A stretch of 46,851 bases of DNA from Roseovarius sp. Lineage in GTDB: Bacteria; Pseudomonadota; Alphaproteobacteria; Rhodobacterales; Rhodobacteraceae. The position numbers and the translations under genes are program-made. How positions within the stretch are numbered: position 1 is the stretch's first letter; every line of letters begins with the position of its first letter. The stretch lies in NCBI GenBank assembly GCA_026709325.1, contig JAPOTF010000145.1, positions 1 to 46,851 on the forward strand. The letters are read 5' to 3'. This document shows positions 34,816 to 44,430 of this stretch, piece by piece. The notes below the pieces were generated by a model, which was not told the origin of the DNA, did not search any database, and saw only the letters and a program-made list of their open reading frames with translations.

Positions 34816-35205
34816 ATGTCTCTCATGGATAAAGCGCTTGAAGCCAGGGCAAAAGCATATGCGCCCTATTCGGAATTCAAGGTGGGGTCTGCAATTCGCA
34901 GTTCCTCGGGAAAGATATATGTCGGCTGCAATGTCGAAAACGCCTCCTATCCGGAAGGGACGTGCGCCGAGGCGGGAGCGATTGCGGCGATGGTGGCCGC
35001 GGGCGACAGGGAAATAGCCGAGGTTGCCGTGGTTGCGGGCGGCGCCGAACCGGTAAGTCCATGTGGAGGATGTCGCCAGCGTCTGGCTGAATTTGCCAAA
35101 GGCGATGTGCCGGTTCACATGGGAACTCTTGATGGCGCCGCAATTACCAGGACTATGGCCGAATTGCTGCCAGGCGCATTTGAGGCGCGGCACATGGATT
35201 CCTGA
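34816..35205 (+). CDS. cdd: Cytidine deaminase
   Basis: Starting at the ATG at 34816 (AAGG about 9 nt upstream; an upstream TTG is less likely) gives 129 aa, the length of the homotetrameric class. Zn ligands and the catalytic Glu are present: C50-A-E52 and PCGGC with C83 and C86. It deaminates cytidine and deoxycytidine. It starts a salvage operon with deoA (3-nt gap), deoB and upp, so uridine and deoxyuridine made here can be split by phosphorolysis. Confidence 0.93.
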   Translation: MSLMDKALEARAKAYAPYSEFKVGSAIRSSSGKIYVGCNVENASYPEGTCAEAGAIAAMVAAGDREIAEVAVVAGGAEPVSPCGGCRQRLAEFAKGDVPVHMGTLDGAAITRTMAELLPGAFEARHMDS

Positions 35206-35208
35206 ATT

Positions 35209-36516
35209 ATGGATGCGCGAACCGTAATTGCCGGGATTCGAGACGGGAAGACGCCTTCGGTCGATGAAATTCGCTGGTTTGCCGAAGGATTGGCAAATGG
35301 CTCGGTGTCCGATGCCCAGGCCGGGGCGTTTGCAATGGCGGTATTGCTTAAGGGACTTGGGAAAGATGGACGGACCGCGCTGACCATGGCAATGCGTGAT
35401 AGCGGGAGACGCATGGTTTGGCCGGATGACGCCCCTGTGCTGGACAAGCATTCAACCGGTGGAATTGGCGATTGTCTCAGTCTTGTTCTCGCGCCGGCAC
35501 TTGCCGCCTGCGGGGCGGTGGTGCCAATGGTTTCCGGGCGCGGGCTTGGTCATACGGGCGGAACTCTCGACAAGATGGAGGCCATACCAGGGTTGTCCAC
35601 ATTGGCGGATGAGCGATCTATTCGGAGGATAATTGGAGATGCGGGTTGCGCGATAGTGGGCGCTTCGGATGATATCGCCCCGGCAGACAGAAGACTATAT
35701 GCGGTTCGAGATGTTTCGGGAACGGTGGAGAGCATTGACCTTATAACGGCGTCGATACTTTCAAAAAAGCTCTCGGCGGGTCTTGCCGGACTGGTTCTCG
35801 ATGTAAAGGCGGGCAGCGGAGCGTTTATGAAAACGCCGGATGACGCGCTTGCTCTGGCATATGCGCTTGTGGAAACGGCCAATGCCGCGGGCTGCAAGAC
35901 CTCGGCGGTGATCTCGGACATGAATCAGCCTCTTGCAAGCGCCGCCGGAAATGCCGTCGAGGTGGTCGAAGCCATGAAGACTCTGACCGAATGTGAAAAT
36001 TCAAACCTGCTTGAACTGTGCTGCGCTCTTGGCGGAAGGGCGCTCTGCGATTCCGGGTTGGCTGACGGCATGAAGTCGGGATCGGAAAAAACCCGCAGAG
36101 CGATAGAAAGTGGCGAGGCCGCAAACCGTTTTGGAAGAATGGTGGCGGCGATGGGAGGTTCCACCCGGTTTTTGGAGGATTGGAAAAGCATTCTTCCGGC
36201 GGCATCGATTGTCAGGGAATTCAAGGCTGATCGAGCCGGATGCATTTCCGCAATTGACGGTCAAAAAATGGGACTGGCAGTCATTGCCCTTGGCGGCGGA
36301 CGCAATGTTGAAAGCGATCAGATAAATCCGGCCGCGGGGATGTCCGAAATCCTGCCGCTGGGCAGTGCGGTAAATTCGCAAGATTCGATACTGCTCGTTC
36401 ACGCCGACAATCCCGAGCGCGCGGCCAGGGCCGAACATCTGGTTCGGTCGGCCATTGAAATATCAGATGAGCCTTCGGTTGCGCCTCCGCTTGTACATAA
36501 ATGGATTTTAGGATGA
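35209..36516 (+). CDS. deoA: Thymidine/pyrimidine-nucleoside phosphorylase (DeoA)
   Basis: The 435-aa product carries the glycosyltransferase-family signature for thymidine phosphorylases, KHSTGGIGD near residues 80-88, followed by SGRGLGHTGGTLDKMEAIPG. The length and the C-terminal beta-rich domain with a LGGGRNVESDQIN segment fit DeoA. It splits thymidine or deoxyuridine to base and deoxyribose-1-phosphate. Its stop overlaps the deoB start by 4 bp (ATGA). Confidence 0.95.
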   Translation: MDARTVIAGIRDGKTPSVDEIRWFAEGLANGSVSDAQAGAFAMAVLLKGLGKDGRTALTMAMRDSGRRMVWPDDAPVLDKHSTGGIGDCLSLVLAPALAACGAVVPMVSGRGLGHTGGTLDKMEAIPGLSTLADERSIRRIIGDAGCAIVGASDDIAPADRRLYAVRDVSGTVESIDLITASILSKKLSAGLAGLVLDVKAGSGAFMKTPDDALALAYALVETANAAGCKTSAVISDMNQPLASAAGNAVEVVEAMKTLTECENSNLLELCCALGGRALCDSGLADGMKSGSEKTRRAIESGEAANRFGRMVAAMGGSTRFLEDWKSILPAASIVREFKADRAGCISAIDGQKMGLAVIALGGGRNVESDQINPAAGMSEILPLGSAVNSQDSILLVHADNPERAARAEHLVRSAIEISDEPSVAPPLVHKWILG

Positions 36517-37715
36517 GCAGGGCATTTCTTGTGGTTATGGACTCGGTTGGCATAGGCGGCGCTCCGGACGCATTTCAATATTGGAATGGGGCGCATTCAG
36601 ATACCGGCGCCAATACCGTGGCGCATGTCGCCCAGGCTCTCAATGGAAGGCTGCATCTCCCCGTTCTGGACGGCATGGGACTTGGAGCGTCCATTGCTCT
36701 GGCGTCAAGTGATGGCGCTCCCGGTTTAACGGCAGATCCCTCGGGTTGCTGGGGCGTGGCCACGCAAGTCTCAAAAGGCAGGGACACGCCCTCGGGGCAT
36801 TGGGAAATGGCGGGTTTGCCGGTAACCTGGGACTGGCACGTGTTTCCAGAGAAGACCCCCTCATTTCCGGAATCCGTTGTGGAGCTGGTTGCGTCAATGG
36901 CGGGGGTTGACGGAATTCTGGGAAACTGCCGCGCGTCTGGCATGGAAATCATAAGGAAGCTTGGAAAAGAGCATCTCGAGACGGGCTGGCCGATTTGCTA
37001 CACTTCCGCGGACAGCGTGTTTCAGGTGGCGGCCCATGAAGCGGCGTTTGGTTTGCGGAGATTGCATGATTTGTGTGAAGGCATGGCGCCCGCATTGCAT
37101 GACATGGGTGTCGGTCGCGTAATCGCGCGCCCGTTTGCGGGCGAAATCGGCCGCGGTTTTGCGCGAACCGTCAACCGGCGCGATTTCGCCGTCCCGCCCC
37201 CAATGCCCACACTATGCGACTGGGTGAAGGATGCTGGCAGATCAGTGGTCGGAATTGGAAAAATTGGCGATATTTTTGCCATGAGAGGGATAACCCGCGT
37301 GTTGAAGGGAAGTGATGCCGCGCTAATGGAGCATTTGCGCTCTTCCGTTTCGCTGGCGCCGGATGGGGCGCTTGTGTTTGCGAATTTCGTGGAATTTGAC
37401 AGCCTGTACGGTCATCGGAGAGACGCGGAGGGCTATGCCCGCGCACTGGAGTGGTTTGATGTCATGATTGGAAAATTGCTGCCGCAACTTCGAGATGATG
37501 ACTTGCTGGTCATTACCGCTGATCATGGCAATGATCCGACCTGGTTTGGAGTCGACCATACAAGAGAGCGGGTTCCCGTACTTGTTGCCGGCTACGGCAA
37601 GGGCGAACTGGGGCTGGTGGCGCTTGCGGATGTGGCGGCCAGCGTGGCGGCGCATCTGGGTGTCAAAAACCGCGGGCCCGGAAAAAATTTTCTGCCTCTC
37701 CGAGATGTCGGATAA
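36513..37715 (+). CDS. deoB: Phosphopentomutase (DeoB)
   Basis: The ATG at 36513 overlaps the deoA stop; an in-frame ATG 12 bp upstream is less likely. The 400-aa product has the alkaline-phosphatase-superfamily metal sites: MDSVGIGGAPD with Asp10, a DTPSGHWEMAG segment holding the catalytic Thr, and C-terminal TADHGNDPTW and DHTRERVPVL. It isomerises (deoxy)ribose-1-phosphate to the 5-phosphate, feeding sugar carbon into central metabolism. No deoC aldolase is in the window. Confidence 0.96.
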   Translation: MSRAFLVVMDSVGIGGAPDAFQYWNGAHSDTGANTVAHVAQALNGRLHLPVLDGMGLGASIALASSDGAPGLTADPSGCWGVATQVSKGRDTPSGHWEMAGLPVTWDWHVFPEKTPSFPESVVELVASMAGVDGILGNCRASGMEIIRKLGKEHLETGWPICYTSADSVFQVAAHEAAFGLRRLHDLCEGMAPALHDMGVGRVIARPFAGEIGRGFARTVNRRDFAVPPPMPTLCDWVKDAGRSVVGIGKIGDIFAMRGITRVLKGSDAALMEHLRSSVSLAPDGALVFANFVEFDSLYGHRRDAEGYARALEWFDVMIGKLLPQLRDDDLLVITADHGNDPTWFGVDHTRERVPVLVAGYGKGELGLVALADVAASVAAHLGVKNRGPGKNFLPLRDVG

Positions 37716-37828
37716 GGAAGCCATTTGCGCGCCGGCAAAACAATAGTGAAATTTCCCATGGCGTTGGCATTCATTCAAAGGTATTAAAAGGGCCGCTCTT
37801 TAATGGATAAAATCAAAAGGAAAAATTT

Positions 37829-38461
37829 ATGCGGGAACATCTGACAATCGCAGATCATCCTTTAATTCAGCACAAATTGACTCTGGCAAGAGACAAAAAA
37901 ACTCCCACGGCCGTGTTCCGTCAACTTCTAAGGGAAGTCAGCATGTTGCTGGCCTATGAGGTAACGCGGGAAATTCCCTTGACCATGAAGACAATAGACA
38001 CGCCTTTGCGCGAGATGAAATCACCGGTGCTGTCCGGGCGGAAACTGGCTCTGATATCCATCCTCCGGGCCGGCAACGGGCTGCTTGATGGAATGCTTGA
38101 ACTGATACCGTCCGCAAGGGTGGGTTTTGTGGGACTCTACAGGGATGAGGAAACCCTGCTGCCCGTGCAGTACTACTTCAAGGTTCCCGATCAGCTTGAC
38201 AGACGCTTGTCGATTGTTGTTGATCCCATGCTCGCGACGGGGAATTCATCAGCGGCGGCGGTTGATCTCATAAAGAATGCCGGCGCAATGGATATTCGAT
38301 TCCTCTGCCTTCTTGCGGCGCCTGAAGGTGTTGCCCGCATGAAGGAGGCGCATCCCGATGTGCCGATAGTGACGGGGGCGCTGGACGAGAAACTGAATGA
38401 GGTCGGCTACATTGAACCTGGTCTCGGTGATGCCGGAGATCGAATGTTTGGCACGAAATAG
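37829..38461 (+). CDS. upp: Uracil phosphoribosyltransferase (Upp)
   Basis: The 210-aa product matches Upp throughout: the N-terminal [19 protein letters not shown], a mid-region [16 protein letters not shown], and the PRPP-binding loop [16 protein letters not shown] around residues 130-145. It makes UMP from uracil and PRPP, the last step of the salvage run begun by cdd and deoA. An AAAAGGA ribosome-binding site precedes the ATG. The 113-bp gap after deoB may carry its own promoter. Confidence 0.96.
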   Translation: MREHLTIADHPLIQHKLTLARDKKTPTAVFRQLLREVSMLLAYEVTREIPLTMKTIDTPLREMKSPVLSGRKLALISILRAGNGLLDGMLELIPSARVGFVGLYRDEETLLPVQYYFKVPDQLDRRLSIVVDPMLATGNSSAAAVDLIKNAGAMDIRFLCLLAAPEGVARMKEAHPDVPIVTGALDEKLNEVGYIEPGLGDAGDRMFGTK

Positions 38462-38658
38462 CTTGCGAGTGGCCGGAATGGCGGAGTTAATCATTCACAA
38501 TGAAGACAGCGATATCGAGAGCGCCGGAAACCGCATGTGGCACATGAATTGCCAAACAGACCGGCCAAGGCGGTGCGGGTTGGCCTCTCATGCGGTCGGC
38601 GCATCTTGCGCGGTCCGGGAGTTTGATAAAAAACGCTGACGGCGGAGTCAAATTTTGA

Positions 38659-39684
38659 TCAATTGCCGCATATGTTCTGGAGGCGTATCCATTCCGCGTC
38701 ACTGAGGACGGGATCTGGAGCGGCTATGCCGAAGGGATCCGCTTCAATAAGGCCGTATGTGGATTCTCCCGATATGTCAACGGCATATGCATATGGTGTA
38801 GAGCGCAATTCAAATGTTCTAAAGCCATGCAAAAGGGTTTCCGCCGACAATTGAAGTTCGGGTGACTTCAACAGATGCTCGGCATAGTCACGAAGGAACC
38901 GTTCTGACAGATTGCCGGTTGTCAGCAGGCGCAGATTATCCCATATGCTTGAGAATTTGAGCAATCTTGCAATCGGGTCGTATACCTCCGCGCGTATGTG
39001 CTCGGCCACAATGTAGCCTGCAACAATATCGGGTTCCTCGTAATCCTCCAGCAGCGAGTTGCTGATCAAGATGGTTCCCCCGGGCAGTGATCTCGTGCCC
39101 TGGAACCCGTCCCGAAATATGACAAAACTGCCCGGGCCATCACGTCCCGGAAGACGCTTTTCAAGCTGGAAAAGCGAATTTTGACTTTCCCGTGAAGCGC
39201 ATGGCGGACCAGTGACGCGCTGGATGTGTTCCAGCAGCCCCGCATCCATTTCCGAGCGTTTTGCATCCGGAATGAGGTCCGCAATGTGATTTCGCACGGC
39301 GCCTGGCAGCCATGACATTGCAAACAAAAGCATGCCCGCAAGTGACAATATGAATATTTTGAATCTCAGGCGTCCGGGATGAGGTCGCTTGCGCTCTATG
39401 GCGGTTCGCAGTTTTTCAATTGCCTCCACCATGTCCATTTCATCTTTTTCAAGCTCGATCGTTTCGCCGGGGTCTCCTTCAGGGTAATAGATTGCGGGCA
39501 TCTCGCCGGGATTGATGCGTTGAATGGCCGCCAGGGCCCAGTGGGAAAGTGCAATATCCTGATAATTGGATATTATCAGCGTGGCCTCTCCCAGCGACAC
39601 AATCACATTCCTGCGTTGCTCTTCGGGGTTGTCACGCCATAGAGCCGTTGCCTCAAGCCTTTTGTATTTTGAAAGGGCTGTCAT
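38659..39684 (-). CDS. Membrane-anchored M48-like protein lacking the HExxH motif
   Basis: The 341-aa product has an N-terminal cytoplasmic part of about 107 residues (helical, with a charged segment EKDEMDMVEAIEKL), one membrane segment at about 108-127, and a C-terminal domain on the outer side. That domain shows SLPGGTILISNSLLEDY (199-215) and AGYIVAEHIRAEV (222-234), which align in style with the LPGG...HExxH core of M48 metalloproteases. The HExxH itself is replaced by AEHIRAE (227-233), so zinc-dependent peptidase activity is doubtful; a pseudoenzyme or binding role is likely. The family is a conserved hypothetical group in alphaproteobacteria as far as I recall. It converges with upp, 197 bp between stops. 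Confidence 0.75.
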   Translation of the reverse strand: MTALSKYKRLEATALWRDNPEEQRRNVIVSLGEATLIISNYQDIALSHWALAAIQRINPGEMPAIYYPEGDPGETIELEKDEMDMVEAIEKLRTAIERKRPHPGRLRFKIFILSLAGMLLFAMSWLPGAVRNHIADLIPDAKRSEMDAGLLEHIQRVTGPPCASRESQNSLFQLEKRLPGRDGPGSFVIFRDGFQGTRSLPGGTILISNSLLEDYEEPDIVAGYIVAEHIRAEVYDPIARLLKFSSIWDNLRLLTTGNLSERFLRDYAEHLLKSPELQLSAETLLHGFRTFELRSTPYAYAVDISGESTYGLIEADPFGIAAPDPVLSDAEWIRLQNICGN

Positions 39685-39814
39685 TTGATTCCGGGCCTGC
39701 TATGCCTCCAAGATGCCATTCTATAATGGGATCGTGCATTTCCGCAACTGCAAGCGACATGTTTTCGGTAATTCCCGCTAACTTTTGTTTTTCGCAAACC
39801 ATGCCTTTTTCCAT

Positions 39815-39842
39815 GAAAAAACTGACATTAAACGGTTTTTTC
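39815..39842. repeat. Inverted repeat in the 292-bp gap before the aldo/keto reductase end
   Basis: GAAAAAAC (39815-39822) pairs with GTTTTTTC (39835-39842) around a 12-nt loop. It lies between two minus-strand genes. The stem ends in A and T tracts, so it might end transcription of the aldo/keto reductase gene. No gene with coding character is seen in 39685-39976. Confidence 0.45.
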
Positions 39843-39976
39843 CTCATAAGCCTAAAAATTTTCAAAAATCCTCGTATACCATTGAATCTTTTAGTGAATT
39901 TCCAACATGTTTTTAGCGCCATAGCCTAACCGCAATTAAAGTGCGCGGCGTCCTGAATGCGATGGGTGTGAACAGT

Positions 39977-41020
39977 CTAATATGGCATTGGATTTGTCTT
40001 ATGGGCTTCATTGATTTCGCCAAGTACTTGATCTGAAAGAATTGTTTCGGAACCTCCCAACGCGATTTCAAGCTGTTTAATGGATGTGGCTCCAAATATG
40101 GCCGAACACATAAATGGACGGGTAAGGCACCATGCGAGCGCCATCTGCACGGGATTGAGACCGTGTCGCGCGGCAATTTCCAAATAGGTTTCGATTGCCG
40201 CAAAACATCTGGCGCTCTTGCGGCCTCCGAGGTTCTCGTTCAGTGACATTCTGGAACCTTTGGGCACTGCGCCGTTCTGGTATTTGCCGGTCAAAAGACC
40301 TGCCGCCAGTGGCGAAAACGCCAATAGGCCGACATCCTCGTTGACGCTCAATTCAGCCATGTCCGTATCATATAGGCGGCAAAGTAGAGAATATTCGTTC
40401 TGAACGGATTCCACGCGCGGCCATCCGCGCTCTTCGCCGACTCGCAGCCATTGGGCCGTTCCCCAGGCACTTTCGTTCGATAGGCCGATATGGCGAATAT
40501 TTCCCTTCTGAATCTGCAACTGCAACGCCTGAAGCACATCTTCAATGTGATTTAACGTTTCGGTCTTGTCTTGACCCGAAGGATCGTAAAGCCAGTTTTT
40601 TCGGAACATGTAACTCCCTCGGTTGGGCCAGTGCAGTTGATAGAGGTCAATATAGTCCGTCTGCAAGCGCCGAAGGCTGTCCTCAACGGCCTTGGGAACC
40701 GTCGAGGAAGATATTGGAGCGCCGTCACGCACTTTTGACTGACCTTCTCCGGTATGCTTGGTGGCAAGTATAATCTTGTCGCGACGACCCGATCCGGCAA
40801 ACCATGTGCCGATTATTTCCTCTGTCCGTCCAATCGTTTCCTTCGCAACCGGATTGACCGGATACATTTCGGCGGTATCAATGAAATTGATGCCATGGTC
40901 CACCGATAGATCAATCTGCGCATGTCCCTCGGATTCAGTGTTTTGGCTGCCCCATGTCATGGATCCGAGACAAAGGGCGCTCACATTTATCCCGGTTCTT
41001 CCCAAAGGTCGTTTTTGCAT
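39977..41020 (-). CDS. Aldo/keto reductase (Tas-like)
   Basis: The 347-aa TIM-barrel protein is of the Tas/YgdS group: RPLGRTGINVSALCLGSMTWG at the start, and the catalytic tetrad region as DTAEMYP (Asp and Tyr), ATKHTG (Lys) and LHWPNRG (His). The NADPH-binding C-terminal part includes FGATSIKQLEIAL. It reduces aldehydes or ketones; the physiological substrate is unknown. A strong AAAGGAG ribosome-binding site fixes the start. It is divergent from the MFS gene, with 225 bp between starts that should hold both promoters. Confidence 0.92.
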   Translation of the reverse strand: MQKRPLGRTGINVSALCLGSMTWGSQNTESEGHAQIDLSVDHGINFIDTAEMYPVNPVAKETIGRTEEIIGTWFAGSGRRDKIILATKHTGEGQSKVRDGAPISSSTVPKAVEDSLRRLQTDYIDLYQLHWPNRGSYMFRKNWLYDPSGQDKTETLNHIEDVLQALQLQIQKGNIRHIGLSNESAWGTAQWLRVGEERGWPRVESVQNEYSLLCRLYDTDMAELSVNEDVGLLAFSPLAAGLLTGKYQNGAVPKGSRMSLNENLGGRKSARCFAAIETYLEIAARHGLNPVQMALAWCLTRPFMCSAIFGATSIKQLEIALGGSETILSDQVLGEINEAHKTNPMPY

Positions 41021-41245
41021 GATTCTCTCCTTTGCCTGTTTAAAACAGCAATCCCGCTAGAATGTGAAGAACTTCAATTCAAGATTTAAATGCGTGAATC
41101 ACCCATATGAATTGCATGGCTTGATTTGCTTTCGACGTCGAATTTGTTTCAGTTTGGCGAAACCATGGCAAAAAAGGAAAAAAACGACTTTCACCGGTCG
41201 AAAACTGGTAAGGATGGATTGTGATGCCGCTCTAGAAGAGGTTGC

Positions 41246-42469
41246 ATGTTCATGCTCATTTCATACGCGGCTCTTTTCCTTTCCGTCATACTGATGCAGC
41301 TCTCTTCGGGAGGCGTTGGACCGCTTGACGCGCTTTCGGGGATTCAACTGAATTTCACCACGGAACAGATCGGTCTGCTTGGTTCGGCGCATTTTGTTGG
41401 CTTTTTTCTGGGATGCTGGTGGGCTCCGCGGCTTATCGGCGACATAGGCCATTCTCGGGCCTTTGCCGCCTTTACCGCGGCGGGAACCATCGGAATGCTG
41501 TCGCACATGCTGATAATCGATCCCTGGGCATGGGCCGCCATGAGAGTCGCCTCCGGCATGTGCGTGGCGGGCTGCTACACGGTCATCGAGGCATGGCTTC
41601 AGTCAAAGGTCAGCAACGAGTCTCGCGGACGCGCCATGGGAGTTTACCGGGTTGCCGACATGAGCGCTGCCATGGTCGCGCAACTGCTCATATCCGTTTT
41701 GGAACCTGCGCACTACATATCGTATAACATCCTTGCCATATTGTGTTGCGCATCGCTTGTGCCTTTGACATTGACCAAGATTCGCCAGCCTGAAACGCCA
41801 TCTGCACCCAGACTCCGGCCAATGCTTGCGATCAGATGTTCTCCGCTTGCGGCTCTCGCGGTAATCGTGGCCGCTCAGTCAAGTGCGGCATTTCGCATGA
41901 TCGGCCCCGTTTACGGCCAGCAGGTGGGCCTTGAAATAAATCAGATTGCATGGTTCTTGGCGGCATTTGTGCTCGGCGGTGCGCTGGCGCAATATCCCGT
42001 TGGATGGCTGTCGGATAAGTATGACAGGCGGCATGTGCTTGTCGGGCTGTCTTTGGCCGCGATAATCAGTTGCTTTACGACGGCACTTTTAAGCGGTTTG
42101 CCTACGGTGGGGATAATGCTTACGGCATTCTTTTTTGGCATGACCAGTTTTCCCATTTATTCGGTTGCGGCGGCGCATGCCAACGATTTTGCGAAGAGTT
42201 CGGAGCGCGTTGAACTTTCCGCGGCTCTAATATTTTTCTTTGCGCTCGGTGCAATTTCCGCGCCGTATCTTGCGTCTTATTTGATTAGCCTATTTGGTCC
42301 ATCATCAATGTTTTTCATGATTGCCACGGGACATTTTGGCCTGATAGTCTTTGGATTGCACCGAATGGGAAGACGGCCCTCTCAATCCGGTCGAACGCGC
42401 TATATCTGGTCGCCAAGAACCAGTTTCATTATAGGCAATCTAACTGGAAGCATAAGGGAGAGAAAATAA
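41246..42469 (+). CDS. MFS transporter (YcaD-like)
   Basis: The 407-aa product has about 12 membrane segments. Between segments 2 and 3 it shows WWAPRLIGDIGHSRAF, a variant of the MFS GxxxDRxGRR loop, and in the second half the loop GWLSDKYDRRHVL matches the repeat of that motif. The first segments (GVGPLDALSGIQLNFTTEQIGLLGSAHFVGFFLG) resemble the YcaD group of sugar or drug-like transporters. The start follows AGAGG. Substrate is unknown. It is divergent from the aldo/keto reductase and 222 bp before metG. Confidence 0.9.
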   Translation: MFMLISYAALFLSVILMQLSSGGVGPLDALSGIQLNFTTEQIGLLGSAHFVGFFLGCWWAPRLIGDIGHSRAFAAFTAAGTIGMLSHMLIIDPWAWAAMRVASGMCVAGCYTVIEAWLQSKVSNESRGRAMGVYRVADMSAAMVAQLLISVLEPAHYISYNILAILCCASLVPLTLTKIRQPETPSAPRLRPMLAIRCSPLAALAVIVAAQSSAAFRMIGPVYGQQVGLEINQIAWFLAAFVLGGALAQYPVGWLSDKYDRRHVLVGLSLAAIISCFTTALLSGLPTVGIMLTAFFFGMTSFPIYSVAAAHANDFAKSSERVELSAALIFFFALGAISAPYLASYLISLFGPSSMFFMIATGHFGLIVFGLHRMGRRPSQSGRTRYIWSPRTSFIIGNLTGSIRERK

Positions 42470-42677
42470 ATCGGATTGCCGGTTTTCCGAAGCATTTCAC
42501 GTGAGTGCGGTTAAATGCTCCATTTTAACGCCCAACGGCGTTCTCGAAGGCATTCCCAATACTTGCCGCAATCTGACAAAGGCCTTGCCGCGGTTGAAAA
42601 ACCGCTGTTATATGTCGTTTGATTTTAATTGCACTGGTCTCATCTTGCGCCATTGGTTAAACGGCAGGATAAAACCT

Positions 42678-42682
42678 GGAGG
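42678..42682 (+). promoter_or_regulatory. Ribosome-binding site that fixes a TTG start for metG
   Basis: GGAGG lies 9 nt before the TTG at 42692. Translation from this TTG gives the canonical MetG N-terminus; in-frame ATG or GTG codons farther upstream would add unrelated residues. Confidence 0.8.
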
Positions 42683-42691
42683 AAAAATTCC

Positions 42692-44410
42692 TTGGCACGT
42701 CATCTGATCACTTCGGCAATTCCCTACATTAACGGCATAAAGCATCTTGGAAATCTCGTGGGAAGCCAGTTGCCGGCGGACCTTTACGCCCGCTATCAGC
42801 GCGCGCGCGGCAGTGAGGTTCTTTTTTTGTGCGCAACAGATGAACATGGCACGCCGGCCGAACTTGCGGCTGCAATAGCGGGGAAGGATGTTGCCGAATA
42901 TTGCGCGGAAATGTGGAGTGTTCAAAAGAAACTCTCAGATGGGTTTCACTTGTCATTTGATCATTTCGGGCGATCTTCCAGCGAGCAAAATCACCGTCTA
43001 ACCCAGCATTTTGCCGGTCGTCTTCATGAAGCCGGTCTTGTTGATGAAGTGATGGAAAAGCAGATTTACTCCATCTCCGACGGACGGTTTCTGCCGGATC
43101 GATATATTGAGGGCACGTGTCCCTCGTGCGGCTATGAAAAGGCTCGCGGAGATCAATGCGAAAATTGCACAAGGCAGCTTGATCCTGGCGATCTGATAAA
43201 TCCCAAATCAGCCATATCCGGGGCGACAGATCTTGAATTGCGCGACACCAGGCATCTCTACCTCAAGCAAAGTCACATGCGCGATCAACTCAATGACTGG
43301 ATCGACTCGATGACTGAATGGCCGATACTGACCACCTCCATTGCGAAAAAATGGCTCAATGAGGGTGAAGGATTGCGTGACCGCGGAATCACGCGGGATT
43401 TGGAATGGGGGATACCGGTAAAGCGTGGAGATGAAGACTGGCCCGGTATGGAGGGAAAGGTCTTTTACGTCTGGTTTGACGCTCCAATTGAATACATTGC
43501 CTGTGCCAGCGAGTGGACGGCGGCCAATGGCGGCGGCGATGCCGACTGGGAGCGGTGGTGGCGCACCGATAAAGGTGCCGAAGACGTGCATTACACTCAG
43601 TTCATGGGAAAGGACAATGTGCCGTTTCACACGCTTTCATTTCCGATAACCATAATAGGATCGGGAGAGCCATGGAAACTCGTTGATTACATTAAATCAT
43701 TCAACTATCTAAACTATGATGGCGGGCAGTTCAGCACATCTCTGGGGCGGGGGATTTTCATGGATCAGGCGCTTGAAATATTGCCTGCCGACTATTGGCG
43801 CTGGTGGCTTCTTTCGCATGCTCCGGAAAATTCCGACAGCGAATTTACCTGGGAAAACTTCCAGATGTCCGTAAACAAGGATCTTGCGGATGTCCTTGGA
43901 AATTACGTTTCACGAGTGACAAAATTTTGCAGGTCAAAATTTGGAACGGAAGTGCCATCAGGCGGAAAATGGGATCAGAGCGAGTTTGCGCTTGCCGAGG
44001 AACTGTCACACAGGCTTAAAGCTTATCAAGGACATATGGACGCAATCGAGGTTCGAAAGGCGTCTGCGGAGCTGCGCGCAATGTGGGTCGCCGGAAACGA
44101 ATATCTGCAATCGGCCGCGCCATGGCTGAGTTTCAGGACTGATCCGGAAAAAGCCGCAGGTCAGATACGCTTCGCCTTAAATCTGATTCCATTTTACGCG
44201 ATTGTTTCTTCACCGTTTATTCCGTCAACCTCCGCCGCAATGTTAAACGCGATGAATTTAATCGACCAGTCGTGGCCCGGGGATGTGAAGCAGTCGCTAT
44301 CGGCCCTGGCGGCTGGTCATGTCTTTGATGTTCCGGAGGCGCTTTTTGCAAAAATAACCGACTCGCAGCGCGAAGACTGGCAGAAAAGGTTTTCGGGAAG
44401 GCGGGATTGA
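42692..44410 (+). CDS. metG: Methionyl-tRNA synthetase (MetG)
   Basis: Translation from TTG at 42692 gives 572 aa starting [22 protein letters not shown], the standard alphaproteobacterial N-terminus. The HIGH motif appears as H18-L-G-N21. The zinc-binding knuckle is [17 protein letters not shown] (four Cys). The second catalytic motif reads [10 protein letters not shown], in place of KMSKS; this QFSTS form is normal for this subgroup. The C-terminal helical anticodon-binding domain contains [20 protein letters not shown]. No C-terminal tRNA-binding domain of the E. coli type is present. The gene converges on the acyl-CoA synthetase gene, 20 bp between stops. Confidence 0.96.
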   Translation: MARHLITSAIPYINGIKHLGNLVGSQLPADLYARYQRARGSEVLFLCATDEHGTPAELAAAIAGKDVAEYCAEMWSVQKKLSDGFHLSFDHFGRSSSEQNHRLTQHFAGRLHEAGLVDEVMEKQIYSISDGRFLPDRYIEGTCPSCGYEKARGDQCENCTRQLDPGDLINPKSAISGATDLELRDTRHLYLKQSHMRDQLNDWIDSMTEWPILTTSIAKKWLNEGEGLRDRGITRDLEWGIPVKRGDEDWPGMEGKVFYVWFDAPIEYIACASEWTAANGGGDADWERWWRTDKGAEDVHYTQFMGKDNVPFHTLSFPITIIGSGEPWKLVDYIKSFNYLNYDGGQFSTSLGRGIFMDQALEILPADYWRWWLLSHAPENSDSEFTWENFQMSVNKDLADVLGNYVSRVTKFCRSKFGTEVPSGGKWDQSEFALAEELSHRLKAYQGHMDAIEVRKASAELRAMWVAGNEYLQSAAPWLSFRTDPEKAAGQIRFALNLIPFYAIVSSPFIPSTSAAMLNAMNLIDQSWPGDVKQSLSALAAGHVFDVPEALFAKITDSQREDWQKRFSGRRD

Positions 44411-44430
44411 CGACCGGTCACGGCCTGAAA

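Noticed and set aside
39653-39922. Minus-strand 89-codon frame overlapping the start of the M48-like gene
   Set aside because: Its last 32 bases overlap that gene, the start lacks a clear ribosome-binding site, and the product is not recognisable.
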